Shown here: one piece after another, positions 16,918-24,019 of the stretch
Position numbering within the stretch: position 1 is the first letter of the stretch
Layout: each line of letters opens with the position of its first letter
NCBI RefSeq assembly: GCF_036014195.1
Contig: NZ_CP107918.1
Location: forward strand, 5,456,001-5,520,000
Origin: Streptomyces sp. NBC_00442
GTDB lineage: Bacteria; Actinomycetota; Actinomycetes; Streptomycetales; Streptomycetaceae
DNA length: 64,000 nt
Reading direction: 5' to 3'
Notes under the pieces: model-generated
Database searches by the model: none
The model's input: the letters and a program-made list of their open reading frames with translations, nothing else
Told to the model about the DNA's origin: nothing
Position numbers and translations under genes: made by a program

Positions 16918-17799
16918 TCACGCCGTCAGCGCCCGCCGTATGCCCTCTTCGAGGGTGACCTTCGGGTCGTAGAACGCGAGCATCTTCTTCGGGTCGCAGA
17001 CGCGGTGGTGGACGCCTTGCGGCGCGTCGCCCCGGTGCTTGATGACGGGGCTGTATCCGGCGTCCTGCGTCACGTGCCCGGCAAGCTCGTCGAACGATGT
17101 CGCCCTGCCCCAGCCCAAGTTGACGGGGCCGCGCACGTCTTGGTCGACGGCTGCGAGGGTCGCGCCGACGAGGTCGTCGACGTGGATCCAGTCGCGGGTG
17201 GAGTCGCCGCTGCCCCACACCTCGAACGGATCCTGGCGCTCGCGCGCCCGCTGGATGAAAGCCGGGAACGGGTAGGCCGGATCCTGGTCGCTGCCGTAGC
17301 CGGAGAACGGCCGCAGGACCGTCATGCGCGTGCCCTCAGCCTCGGCGTACTGGCAGAGCTGCTCGCCGGTCAGCTTGGCGAGCCCGTAGGTCGCATCCGG
17401 CTTGCCGGGCTGCTCGTAGTCGATGTCCGCCTCGGCGAGCCGGTGAATTTCGCCGGGCTGCTGAAGCGCGACCGGGTAGGCGGCGGAGCTGGAGAAGTAC
17501 ACGGCGCGCGGTGTCCCCGATCGGGCCAGCCAGCGCATGTACCAGGAGTCCAGCGCGAGGTTGGTGGCGACGCCGAGCGGGGAGCCGTCGATGCTGGCCC
17601 GGCCGCCGACGATCGCCGCGCAGTGGATCGCGAGATCGAACGGCGCCTCGTTGGTACGGAAGAAGTCCAGGGCGTCGTACCGGCTGACGTTCGGCGCGGC
17701 CCTCAGGTCGAGGGCCGTGACGTAGTCGCCGCGCTCCGACAAGGCGCGGTGCAGGTGGCGGCCGACGAACCCGGCGGCACCCGTGAGGAGGACGCGCAT
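16918..17799 (-). CDS. NAD-dependent epimerase/dehydratase (extended SDR)
   Basis: A 293-aa nucleotide-sugar enzyme. The start MRVLLTG at 17799 is preferred; a GTG at 17811 is an alternative. It has the Rossmann motif TGAAGFVG (Gly7, Gly10, Gly13), the catalytic triad Ser103-105/Tyr138/Lys142 in SSSAAY and YGLAK, and the C-terminal RDWIHVDDLV motif of UDP- or GDP-sugar epimerases and GDP-fucose synthase-like enzymes. It is encoded with a GT-A glycosyltransferase and a methyltransferase, so it likely makes or modifies the sugar donor. The exact substrate is not readable from sequence. Confidence 0.93.
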   Translation of the reverse strand: MRVLLTGAAGFVGRHLHRALSERGDYVTALDLRAAPNVSRYDALDFFRTNEAPFDLAIHCAAIVGGRASIDGSPLGVATNLALDSWYMRWLARSGTPRAVYFSSSAAYPVALQQPGEIHRLAEADIDYEQPGKPDATYGLAKLTGEQLCQYAEAEGTRMTVLRPFSGYGSDQDPAYPFPAFIQRARERQDPFEVWGSGDSTRDWIHVDDLVGATLAAVDQDVRGPVNLGWGRATSFDELAGHVTQDAGYSPVIKHRGDAPQGVHHRVCDPKKMLAFYDPKVTLEEGIRRALTA

Positions 17800-17801
17800 G
17801 G

Positions 17802-17999
17802 TCACCACCACCTGATGCGTGTGCGTGCAGCATGCCGGAGGGCATCAGCTTCGCGGTCGGCCAGAGCGAGGTGTCCGGGCGACATCATGAAGAGGATCAC
17901 GTCGTCGTGGCGACCCGGGCTGTACGGAGGCAGCGTTCCACCGCGCGCAGGCTGACGGACTCGAAGGAGTCGGAGACTTAGCCTCAGAAGGCGGCGCAT
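17802..17999 (-). CDS. Small protein within the sugar cassette
   Basis: A 65-aa basic protein (MRRLLRLSLRLLRVRQPARGG) whose ATG overlaps the methyltransferase stop (TGATG). The N-terminus is an amphipathic, Leu/Arg-rich helix. The C-terminal half reads DDVILFMMSPGHLALADREADALR. It matches no domain I know. Its coupled position between methyltransferase and epimerase suggests a role in the same modification. Confidence 0.55.
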   Translation of the reverse strand: MRRLLRLSLRLLRVRQPARGGTLPPYSPGRHDDVILFMMSPGHLALADREADALRHAARTRIRWW

Positions 18000-18598
18000 C
18001 AGCTCGCCACCTTCACGGCCTTGTACACGCCCCACGGCAGTTCGCTGTCGATGGGCTCAAGGCCGATGCGGGCGCAGGCGTCGGCTTGCTGCTCGCGCGA
18101 CCAGGTCGTAACGCCGATCCAGTGGCTCGCCTCCGACGGCCGATCGCTGACGGGCCAGTCGAAGACCAGCGTGCCGCCGAGCTTCGTCGCCGCCCGCAGC
18201 CTGGTGATGATGTCGAGGCAGTCGGCGTAACTGTGGTGGATAAGCACGGCGAGCGCATACACGGCGTCCATGCGGCGCCTACCGAGATGGCTGGCGATGC
18301 CGTCGGCCGACGCGTGGACCGTGGTCAGATCGGGCGCGCGGTCGGTGAGCCGGTCGAGCATCCGCTGCGACGAGTCGACGGCCGTCACCTCGTAGCCGAG
18401 CGCGGCCATGGGGATCGCGACGCGGCCGTCACCACAGCCGAAGTCCATGACCTTGGCGCCGGCGGGGATGACCGCGGCGAGCATGGCGGCCTGCTGCCGC
18501 CCGGACTCCCAGTACGCATCCTCGGAGACGCGGCGGAGCGGGTGGATGTCCTGCGGGTCGGCCTGGTCCCAGGCGTCGATGACGTCGGCGGCGGTCAT
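17999..18598 (-). CDS. Class I SAM-dependent methyltransferase
   Basis: A 199-aa enzyme with motif I KVMDFGCGDGRVA at about residues 49-61, an acidic VTAVDSS after the second strand, and a post-motif YALAVLIHHSYADC. It is of the small-molecule or sugar methyltransferase type rather than a DNA methyltransferase, because no SPPY or PC motif is present. It is coupled to both neighbours (four-base overlap with the GT-A gene). It probably methylates a sugar or glycan made by the cassette; inferred from context. Confidence 0.9.
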   Translation of the reverse strand: MTAADVIDAWDQADPQDIHPLRRVSEDAYWESGRQQAAMLAAVIPAGAKVMDFGCGDGRVAIPMAALGYEVTAVDSSQRMLDRLTDRAPDLTTVHASADGIASHLGRRRMDAVYALAVLIHHSYADCLDIITRLRAATKLGGTLVFDWPVSDRPSEASHWIGVTTWSREQQADACARIGLEPIDSELPWGVYKAVKVAS

Positions 18599-19299
18599 GC
18601 TGCCTCCTCGACGAGCGCCCGAAGTTTCTCAAGGTCAGCGGTCAGCGCACCGTCGTCCTTGTACGCGTAGTAGGCGGTCGCATCGGCGGTGACCTGCTCG
18701 GAGCTGTTGCACTCCTCGTAGCCCGCGTCCAGTTGGGCTTTGCCCGCTGCGGGGTGGAGGTGCTCGATGACCATGTCGTCGAGGTAGGTAATCCGCTGCA
18801 TGCCGACTCCCCAGTCCTTCCAGACGAGGTCGACGCACAGGTGCACGAACTGCGGCGGCGCCATGTAGCCGAGCGTCGTGACGATGTCCGACGTCATGGC
18901 CACGGCGGTCGGCATCAGTTCGCCCTGGAGCAGGTCGTTGCCGTAGACGATGCCGGGCCCGCCGGACAGGCACTCGCGGATGCGGGCGTCCCAGCCAGCC
19001 GTGCGGGGCCGGTGATCGTCGCCCATGAAGCCGAGGAAGCGGTAGGCCGAAGCTGCCTTCACGGCCTGGCGGTTGAGGGTGCCGACGAGCCGCTCGCGCT
19101 CCCCGAACACGAACCGGAGCCGGCCGTCAGCCTCATACGCGGTGGCGTGAGCCTCGTACCGGGCGAGCTGCGGGTCGTCCGTGTCGACGGCGAACAGCAC
19201 GCCGGCCGTCGCGCCAGTCGCATCCCACGCCGTCATGATCTCGGGGATGGCCTGGGGACGGTTGCGGGTGGGGATGATGACGAGCAGGTCGTCGACCAT
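18595..19299 (-). CDS. Glycosyltransferase family 2-like protein (GT-A fold)
   Basis: A 234-aa protein. The N-terminus LLVIIPTRNRPQAIPEI is the nucleotide-binding strand of GT-A enzymes. FMGDDHRPRTAGWDARI at residues 91-107 carries a DDH in place of the DxD metal motif. It is the first gene of the four-gene sugar cassette. It may decorate virion proteins, perhaps the capsid or the collagen-like fibre encoded next to it. The acceptor is unknown. Confidence 0.88.
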   Translation of the reverse strand: MVDDLLVIIPTRNRPQAIPEIMTAWDATGATAGVLFAVDTDDPQLARYEAHATAYEADGRLRFVFGERERLVGTLNRQAVKAASAYRFLGFMGDDHRPRTAGWDARIRECLSGGPGIVYGNDLLQGELMPTAVAMTSDIVTTLGYMAPPQFVHLCVDLVWKDWGVGMQRITYLDDMVIEHLHPAAGKAQLDAGYEECNSSEQVTADATAYYAYKDDGALTADLEKLRALVEEAA

Positions 19300-19338
19300 G
19301 TGCGCCTCCGATGGTGTGGGAGGCGCACGGCGGCGGCT

Positions 19339-19908
19339 CTACTTGATGGCCCACTGGGCGGTCTGGTCGGCGAATCCGGAGTTCATCGCGAACTGAATCG
19401 TGGCGATCTTCGAGTCCTTCGGGACTTCGAAGACGATCCAGCCGAGCGCCTTGTCGCCGGGCGGGACCTTGAGGGAGGCGGCCATGGACGGCCCGGCGGT
19501 GACGTCGCCGAACATCGTCCCGAATCGCTGGCCTTGGTCGTCGGCGACCTGCATGCCGTTGCCAGGGCTGTCGCTGTAGACGGCCGTGCCCGTGTTAACG
19601 ACCTGCACTTGCGCGGCCACCCAGCGCTTGCCGGTGTCGGGCCCCATGGCCGGCTCGGAGCTCTTGGCCGGGTCGGCCCACTTGGTGACGGTGACGTCGA
19701 GCTTCTGGCCGTCCTCGTTGCCCGTGACGGAGATGGTGTCGCCGACGGCTGCCTTCTTGGCGGCGCTCGGGCTTGCCTTCGTTGTGCCGGCCTCGCTGGA
19801 GGCCGGGGCCTTCGATGCTGGCGCCGTCTTCACGCTGTCGTCCTGGCACGCCGTTGTGGCCGCCAGAAGGGCGCCGGCTACAGCCAGGCCGCTGATGAGT
19901 CTTCGCAT
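19339..19908 (-). CDS. DUF4352-type lipoprotein
   Basis: A 189-aa exported lipoprotein. It has a basic start (MRR), a hydrophobic stretch and the lipobox ATTAC with Cys21 as lipidation site, then a Ser/Ala/Pro/Lys linker. The folded domain (ISVTGNEDGQKLDVTVTKWADP...RWVAAQVQVVNTGTAVY...LGWIVFEVP) fits DUF4352, an immunoglobulin-like surface domain. A TTGACA box lies upstream. A surface lipoprotein encoded by a prophage may alter the lysogen, for example by blocking superinfection; this is inference. Confidence 0.88.
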   Translation of the reverse strand: MRRLISGLAVAGALLAATTACQDDSVKTAPASKAPASSEAGTTKASPSAAKKAAVGDTISVTGNEDGQKLDVTVTKWADPAKSSEPAMGPDTGKRWVAAQVQVVNTGTAVYSDSPGNGMQVADDQGQRFGTMFGDVTAGPSMAASLKVPPGDKALGWIVFEVPKDSKIATIQFAMNSGFADQTAQWAIK

Positions 19909-19928
19909 GATGCCCCCAGGTGTTGCTG

Positions 19929-19957
19929 AGATGAGGGCAGCATTGTGCGACTGTCAA
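19929..19957 (-). promoter_or_regulatory. Putative promoter of the lipoprotein gene
   Basis: On the minus strand a perfect TTGACA (19952-19957) is followed after 17 bases by TCATCT (19929-19934). It lies about 20-50 bases before the lipoprotein ATG and within the only sizeable gap of this area (19909-20023). A -35 consensus beside a weak -10 is common in Streptomyces. It would allow expression apart from the late operon. Confidence 0.4.
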
Positions 19958-20023
19958 CGGTTCAACTGTGTTGGTGTTGCCGGTTCGTGACGCTTTGGGG
20001 GCCGCCAGGTGACGCAACGGCCG

Positions 20024-20821
20024 TCAGGCGGTGGTGTTGTCGGTGACGAGCCCCAGCGCCGCGAGGGCTGCCAGGAGCGAGGCGTAGGCCGTCCCGTCGC
20101 CGTGCGAACCGCTCACAACGGGCCGGGAGACGGCCGCAGCGCCGAAGAAGCCCGCGGTGCCATTGGCGCCGTTGAGGAGATGCCGCACCGAGCCGTCGCC
20201 GCCGGTGATGTTGACGGGGCCGGTCGAGTTCATGCCCGCCAGGAACGCGGTGCCCTGCTCGATGGCGGCGAGCCGGTTGAAGATGTCGTCCAAGAAGCCG
20301 TTCAGCGTGGTCACCGTGCCGCTGAGGCTGGTGAGGGCCGCCGTGGTGGCCGCGCCGATCGCCGCGGGGGTGACCGGATCGGCGCCGGCTGCTGCGTGAC
20401 TGCTCGCGTGAGCGGTGGGCGTGCGGGAGTTGGTGGTGGACGGATCATCGCTCTTGAGGGCGATCGTCGGTCCTGCCCCGGCGGCCCCAAGAGTCGGCTG
20501 CGGGCCGGTCGGGCCCGTAGCTCCGGCAGGACCCTGGGGGCCTGTAGCGCCGGTGGCTCCCGTATCGCCCTTTGGTCCCGTTGGCCCAGTGGCGCCCGCC
20601 GCACCGGTGTCGCCCTTTGGCCCGGTCGCGCCTGCGGCCCCGGTCGAGCCCTGCGGGCCGGTGTTCCCAGTGTCGCCCTTGGGCCCTGCGGGTCCGGTTG
20701 CTCCCGTGGCGCCGGTCGGCCCCGTAGGCCCGGCGGGGCCCGCGGGTCCGGCCACGGCGATGTATTCGCCGGTGGACGGTTCGGCTACGGGTGCCAGGTC
20801 GGCGAGTTCGATGGTTCCCAT
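20024..20821 (-). CDS. Collagen-like tail fibre, C-terminal part (frame-disrupted gene)
   Basis: 265 codons with a Gly-X-Y repeat region ([19 protein letters not shown] and onward, residues about 25-107). [21 protein letters not shown] segment follows, found in many phage fibres, then a short coiled coil ([17 protein letters not shown]) and a C-terminal tip. The ATG at 20821 has no ribosome site. The frame is open upstream to about 20899 with sensible sequence ([20 protein letters not shown]) that continues the gene at 20830-21120 in another frame. It is therefore probably the larger part of a single fibre gene split by a frameshift. Confidence 0.8.
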   Translation of the reverse strand: MGTIELADLAPVAEPSTGEYIAVAGPAGPAGPTGPTGATGATGPAGPKGDTGNTGPQGSTGAAGATGPKGDTGAAGATGPTGPKGDTGATGATGPQGPAGATGPTGPQPTLGAAGAGPTIALKSDDPSTTNSRTPTAHASSHAAAGADPVTPAAIGAATTAALTSLSGTVTTLNGFLDDIFNRLAAIEQGTAFLAGMNSTGPVNITGGDGSVRHLLNGANGTAGFFGAAAVSRPVVSGSHGDGTAYASLLAALAALGLVTDNTTA

Positions 20822-20829
20822 GTCGGCGG

Positions 20830-21120
20830 TCAGCAGTACCGGATAGGAGCGTCCTGGCGCGTCGTAGGGCGCTTCGGTGACCCGGTAGGTCCACAGCCGG
20901 TCGGGTTGATGCCGTCGGCGTCGCAGGCCAGGACGGTGAGCGTGCAGGCCCCGTTGACCCAGTCGGCGCGGGCTTCGCCCATGACGATGAGTCCGTGTTC
21001 GGCGGAGGAGATCGCGTCGACCTCGGGCCGGAGCGTGAGCCGGCCGCGCATGGGGCCGCCATCGGGATGCTGGCGGGTGTCGACGATGGTGACCGTCTGG
21101 AGGCCTGGCGGGAGCGTCAC
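20830..21120 (-). CDS. Tail fibre N-terminal domain (frame-disrupted gene)
   Basis: A GTG start with a strong GGAGG site encodes 96 aa starting [21 protein letters not shown]. The first 74 codons look like the N-terminal attachment domain of actinophage fibres. The end ([14 protein letters not shown]...) is out of character. In the -1 frame from about 20899 the product continues into the collagen-like part without a stop. One missing base near 20899-20905 (for example one C of ACCCGG) would explain the split. No slippery heptamer is visible. Restored length would be about 365 aa. Confidence 0.7.
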   Translation of the reverse strand: MTLPPGLQTVTIVDTRQHPDGGPMRGRLTLRPEVDAISSAEHGLIVMGEARADWVNGACTLTVLACDADGINPTGCGPTGSPKRPTTRQDAPIRYC

Positions 21121-21259
21121 GGGCACCTCCGGACGGGGAGTTGGGCCCGCTCCGGCCCGAGGGTGAAGTCGGCCGGAGCGGGTGTCCCGCCTGGAGCCCG
21201 GGAGAGCGGCGGGATGTCGGGGCGCGAACCTGGGGGGTCGGGCGCCCCGAGTATGGGGG

Positions 21260-21490
21260 TCAGGCGGCGCGGCGCAGGATGCGCTGGGCACGCGGCCGGA
21301 CGGTGCGTTCGGCGGCTGCGATCTGCGTCTGCGTGTAGATGCGGCGGCCGTGCTCGTCGTGGCGCGGGTCGGTGAGGATGCCGCGCCGCTCCCAGCTGTA
21401 GATCGTCTCCTTGGTGCGGTCCGTGAACTCGGCGGCCTGCTTGATCGTGAACCAGATCTCGCCGTTGGCGTCTTCACGGTAGGTGTCCAT
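21260..21490 (-). CDS. MerR/excisionase-like HTH protein
   Basis: A 76-aa protein with a winged-helix or AlpA-type DNA-binding pattern: WFTIKQAAEFTDRTKETIYSWERRGIL, then a wing (HDEHGRRIYTQTQIAAAE). A ribosome site GGGGAGG precedes the ATG. It could be an excisionase or a local regulator; it is far from the integrase gene. It directly follows a terminator-like hairpin. Confidence 0.75.
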   Translation of the reverse strand: MDTYREDANGEIWFTIKQAAEFTDRTKETIYSWERRGILTDPRHDEHGRRIYTQTQIAAAERTVRPRAQRILRRAA

Positions 21491-21514
21491 GCGGCACCTC
21501 CCCGGACATGCGAA

Positions 21515-21537
21515 AACCCCCGCACGAGGCGGGGGTT
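21515..21537 (-). terminator. Rho-independent terminator-like hairpin
   Basis: A perfect 9-bp stem (AACCCCCGC/GCGGGGGTT) with a 5-base loop is followed on the minus strand by TTCGCATG. It should reduce transcription running from the membrane-gene operon into the HTH and fibre genes. It resembles the hairpin at 6381-6400, including the downstream GCATGTC. Confidence 0.65.
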
Positions 21538-21610
21538 GACTTTGGGCGCACTGGTAGCGCTGTTACGCATTGTGCATAGAGATGATCTGCTTGTCCAGCA
21601 GGTGCGTCGG

Positions 21611-21748
21611 CTACTTCGTCTTCGACGTGCCGGGCGTGGGCTGGTCGGGCTTGGGGAAATGGCCGCCGCGCGAGGCCTGATAGGTCGTCTCGTGCTTCGG
21701 ATCGGGCCGCGTCTGAGGGGCGATGGGCATCGTCTTGCGGAGTGCCAT
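21611..21748 (-). CDS. Hypothetical 45-aa protein
   Basis: A small ORF starting MALRKTMPIAPQTRPDPKHE and ending TPGTSKTK, with AGGA about ten bases upstream. It is Pro/Lys-rich and probably disordered. It lies between the last Spd-like gene and the terminator. Coding is supported only by codon bias and spacing. Confidence 0.5.
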   Translation of the reverse strand: MALRKTMPIAPQTRPDPKHETTYQASRGGHFPKPDQPTPGTSKTK

Positions 21749-21824
21749 GATGGCGTTTCCTGTCTCGCGTAGGGATGGGGCCCGGGGCGGTTTCCTCGCC
21801 TGGCAGCAGTGGGCCGCCCCGGGG

Positions 21825-22589
21825 TCAGTTGGTCGCGCGGGGGTTCTTGGACAGCACCCGCACGTGGGTCCGGGCGGGGTTCTCGACGTCGTCCACGGTT
21901 TCGATCATCAGGTCCCCCACTCGCCGCCGAACGGGTGTAGCTGTAGCTGTAGCTTCGGGTGTAGCTGGATCCTGACCTGCGGGAACTACACCTACAGTCG
22001 GGGTTACGGTCGAAGCCGGAGAGGGGCAGGGGAGCGCGTCCAAGCGCACCCCGGTCGACACCCGGCGGCCGCGCATCCGGACGGACCCTGACACCGGCAC
22101 CCCGGCGGCCGCGAGCGAGGCCCTCACCCGGGCCGGTGTCCACGCCTCCCCGGTCAGCTCGCCTAGGAGGTCGGGCAGCACGGCAAGGTGGACCCCCGAG
22201 CGGGGACCGATGACGCGTCGAATGAGGTCGACGAACTCGGTGTCCGAGAGGGTCGAGACGGGGGTCTCCTCGACCGGTTCCGGGGCCTCGGCAGCGGCCG
22301 CCGTCGGCGCCGGCTTCCGGGGCGGCTGGCCCGCGCGCCAGGCTGTGGCGCCGAGCAGTGGGAGCACGACCCATAGGACCGCAGGGGCGGCGCGGACGAT
22401 GCGCCACGCGATCCATACCCCCGCCACGACGAGGGCGAGGCGAACCCAGCAGCCCACCGACGCCTGCCAGCCGGTTAGGTCGTCGCGGCGCCCGGCCCGT
22501 ACCCACGCGCTGGCGCGGTCGACGAGGCGCCGGGCAAGCAGCGTCGCGCCGGTGGCGAGCCGTGTCGCAGCCCGGTTGAGGCGGCTCAC
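21825..22589 (-). CDS. Spd-like membrane protein with C-terminal winged-helix-like domain
   Basis: A 254-aa protein starting at GTG (GTGA overlap with the upstream gene). Residues about 45-85 hold two hydrophobic segments (LALVVAGVWIAW and APAVLWVVLPLLGATAW). A Pro/Ala/Glu linker follows, then a domain with EFVDLIRRVIGPRSGVHLAVLPDLL and RVRASLAAAGVPVSGSVRMRG. This resembles the C-terminal domain of transfer or spread proteins on Streptomyces plasmids and integrative elements. It ends the coupled membrane-gene operon. A role in DNA or intermycelial transfer is inferred from family resemblance only. Confidence 0.7.
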   Translation of the reverse strand: MSRLNRAATRLATGATLLARRLVDRASAWVRAGRRDDLTGWQASVGCWVRLALVVAGVWIAWRIVRAAPAVLWVVLPLLGATAWRAGQPPRKPAPTAAAAEAPEPVEETPVSTLSDTEFVDLIRRVIGPRSGVHLAVLPDLLGELTGEAWTPARVRASLAAAGVPVSGSVRMRGRRVSTGVRLDALPCPSPASTVTPTVGVVPAGQDPATPEATATATPVRRRVGDLMIETVDDVENPARTHVRVLSKNPRATN

Positions 22590-23104
22590 AGGATGCCCCC
22601 GAAGCCATTCACCGCGGCCACCAACTGGTCGCCGCCCTGGTTCACGAGGCCGGGCAGCCAGTTGAGGAGGCTCGCCACTCCGGCGGTGATGCACAGGGTG
22701 GAGCCGACCAGCGCGCCGCCCGCCGTGCGCTTCTTGTCCTGCTTCCCGGCGGCACGCCAGCCGAGGACGATCGCGATCGTCGCGCCGAACACCACGATCG
22801 CGCCGTTCGGCGTGAGCGCCCCGAGGCTGCCGTGCGCGAGTGTCGTGCTGGCCCCTCGCCCGGTGACGGCGGAGACGGCCTTGTCGCCGACGCCGTTGGT
22901 CACGCCTGGGGTGCAGCCTGCGAGCCAGCCCATGAGGCCACCAGTGCACATCGTCGACAGGGCGCCGAGGAGGAACCCGGACCCGAACGGGGCGAGCTGC
23001 TTGGGGTCGCGGCTGCCCTTCCACCAGGGGCGGAGGTTCGCCCAGGTGATGGCAAGGGTGAGGGCCAGTCCGGCGAGGGACAGGCCGGCGGTGCTGCCGT
23101 TCAC
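22586..23104 (-). CDS. Spd-like integral membrane protein
   Basis: A 172-aa protein with four predicted membrane segments (LSLAGLALTLAITWANL; FGSGFLLGALSTMCTGGLMGWLAG; NGAIVVFGATIAIVLGW; GALVGSTLCITAGVASLL). The GTG start overlaps the upstream stop, and the gene overlaps the next by four bases. A WWKGSRDPKQLAPF loop resembles proteins of Streptomyces conjugative elements. No catalytic motif. Confidence 0.7.
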   Translation of the reverse strand: MNGSTAGLSLAGLALTLAITWANLRPWWKGSRDPKQLAPFGSGFLLGALSTMCTGGLMGWLAGCTPGVTNGVGDKAVSAVTGRGASTTLAHGSLGALTPNGAIVVFGATIAIVLGWRAAGKQDKKRTAGGALVGSTLCITAGVASLLNWLPGLVNQGGDQLVAAVNGFGGIL

Positions 23105-23631
23105 CGGGTCACCCCCGTGAGTGCGGTGACCGGGTCGAACCAGGACATGGCGCCGCTTGCGCCGACGATCGCGGCGACGAGGAGCGTGCGGGCCCACCAG
23201 CGGCGGGACCGGTCGAGGAGCAGCGTCACGCCGAGGGCTACGACGGCGAGGGTGTAGGCGCCGCCGGTGCTGGCTTCGGCACGGCACTGGTGCAGTGTCT
23301 CCGCCCATGCGGTGATCAGGCTGTAGCCGTGCGGCAGGACAGGCAACGCGGCGATCCCTGCGGCCAGTACGGACTGCACGGGACGCAGCCACTCCCAGAG
23401 CCACGACCAGTCCCTCGACGCCTCAGGCTCCGGGACGGGATAGACGAGGTCCACCGTGACCCGCACGTCGAGCGGGCCGGGCGTCGGCGGATCCGGCATG
23501 GCGTACCAGGACGGCCGCGCGGGCGGCGGCGGAGGAGGGGGCGGCGGCGCCGCGGGCAGGGGGATCGGGATGTGAACGCCGGGCGGGATGATCCGCGTCG
23601 GCTCGATCGGGGTGGGCATGGCGGGGCTCAC
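23101..23631 (-). CDS. Proline-rich membrane protein of the Spd-like operon
   Basis: A 176-aa protein; the GTG at 23631 overlaps the upstream stop, and an ATG four codons later is an alternative. It has a Pro stretch near residues 27-40, then WSWLWEWLRPVQSVLAAGIAALPVL and two further hydrophobic segments. The layout (Pro-rich cytoplasmic arm, then membrane helices) suggests a scaffold in a membrane complex. Function unknown. Confidence 0.65.
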   Translation of the reverse strand: MSPAMPTPIEPTRIIPPGVHIPIPLPAAPPPPPPPPPARPSWYAMPDPPTPGPLDVRVTVDLVYPVPEPEASRDWSWLWEWLRPVQSVLAAGIAALPVLPHGYSLITAWAETLHQCRAEASTGGAYTLAVVALGVTLLLDRSRRWWARTLLVAAIVGASGAMSWFDPVTALTGVTR

Positions 23632-23840
23632 AGAAGGTAGGCCGACGCGGCGGCGCTGCTCACGGTCGTTGCGGCCAGGGTGAGCGCGGGCCGGTGGTGG
23701 CCGGCGTGCCAGGCGGCGACGATGAGGAGCGCGGCGAGCGCGTCGGTGAGGCGGGTGGCGGCGGGGGTGGTGAGGCCGAGGGCGACGCACAGGTGCCACC
23801 CGTCGGCCAGATCGCGGAGTTCGAGGTGGGCCACGGTCAC
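23628..23840 (-). CDS. Small membrane protein of the Spd-like operon
   Basis: A 70-aa protein (MTVAHLELRDLADGWHLCVAL) with hydrophobic segments around residues 35-48 and 52-69 (ALAALLIVAAWHAG; ALTLAATTVSSAAASAYLL). It is coupled by GTGA overlaps on both sides. No known motif. Confidence 0.65.
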   Translation of the reverse strand: MTVAHLELRDLADGWHLCVALGLTTPAATRLTDALAALLIVAAWHAGHHRPALTLAATTVSSAAASAYLL

Positions 23841-24019
23841 CACGCCCGCCAGGTGAGGGCGAGGCACAGGGCGCCGGTGGCGATGCAGGACGTGGCGACG
23901 AACAGCACGGCGTGTACGAGAACGGCGTGAGGGATGTCGTCGCGGTAGGTGCCGACGGCGAGGCCAAGCGCGGCGGCGATCGCCATGACGGGAAAGCCGA
24001 TCATCAGGGCGAGGAGCAT
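23837..24019 (-). CDS. Small two-segment membrane protein
   Basis: A 60-aa protein that is almost wholly hydrophobic: MLLALMIGFPVMAIAAALGL, then a short DDIPHA turn, and VLVHAVLFVATSCIATGALCLAL. TGATG overlap with the DUF2637 gene shows coupling. Probably a subunit of the same membrane complex. Confidence 0.65.
   Translation of the reverse strand: MLLALMIGFPVMAIAAALGLAVGTYRDDIPHAVLVHAVLFVATSCIATGALCLALTWRAW

Noticed and set aside
19339..19908. Host gene within the phage rather than a phage accessory gene
   Set aside because: It lies between phage fibre and sugar genes on the same strand with similar spacing; phage-borne DUF4352 lipoproteins are a reasonable reading.
20899..20905. Programmed frameshift in the fibre gene
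   Set aside because: No X XXY YYZ heptamer or A/T-rich slippery run is present at the frame change; a one-base deletion or sequence error is simpler.
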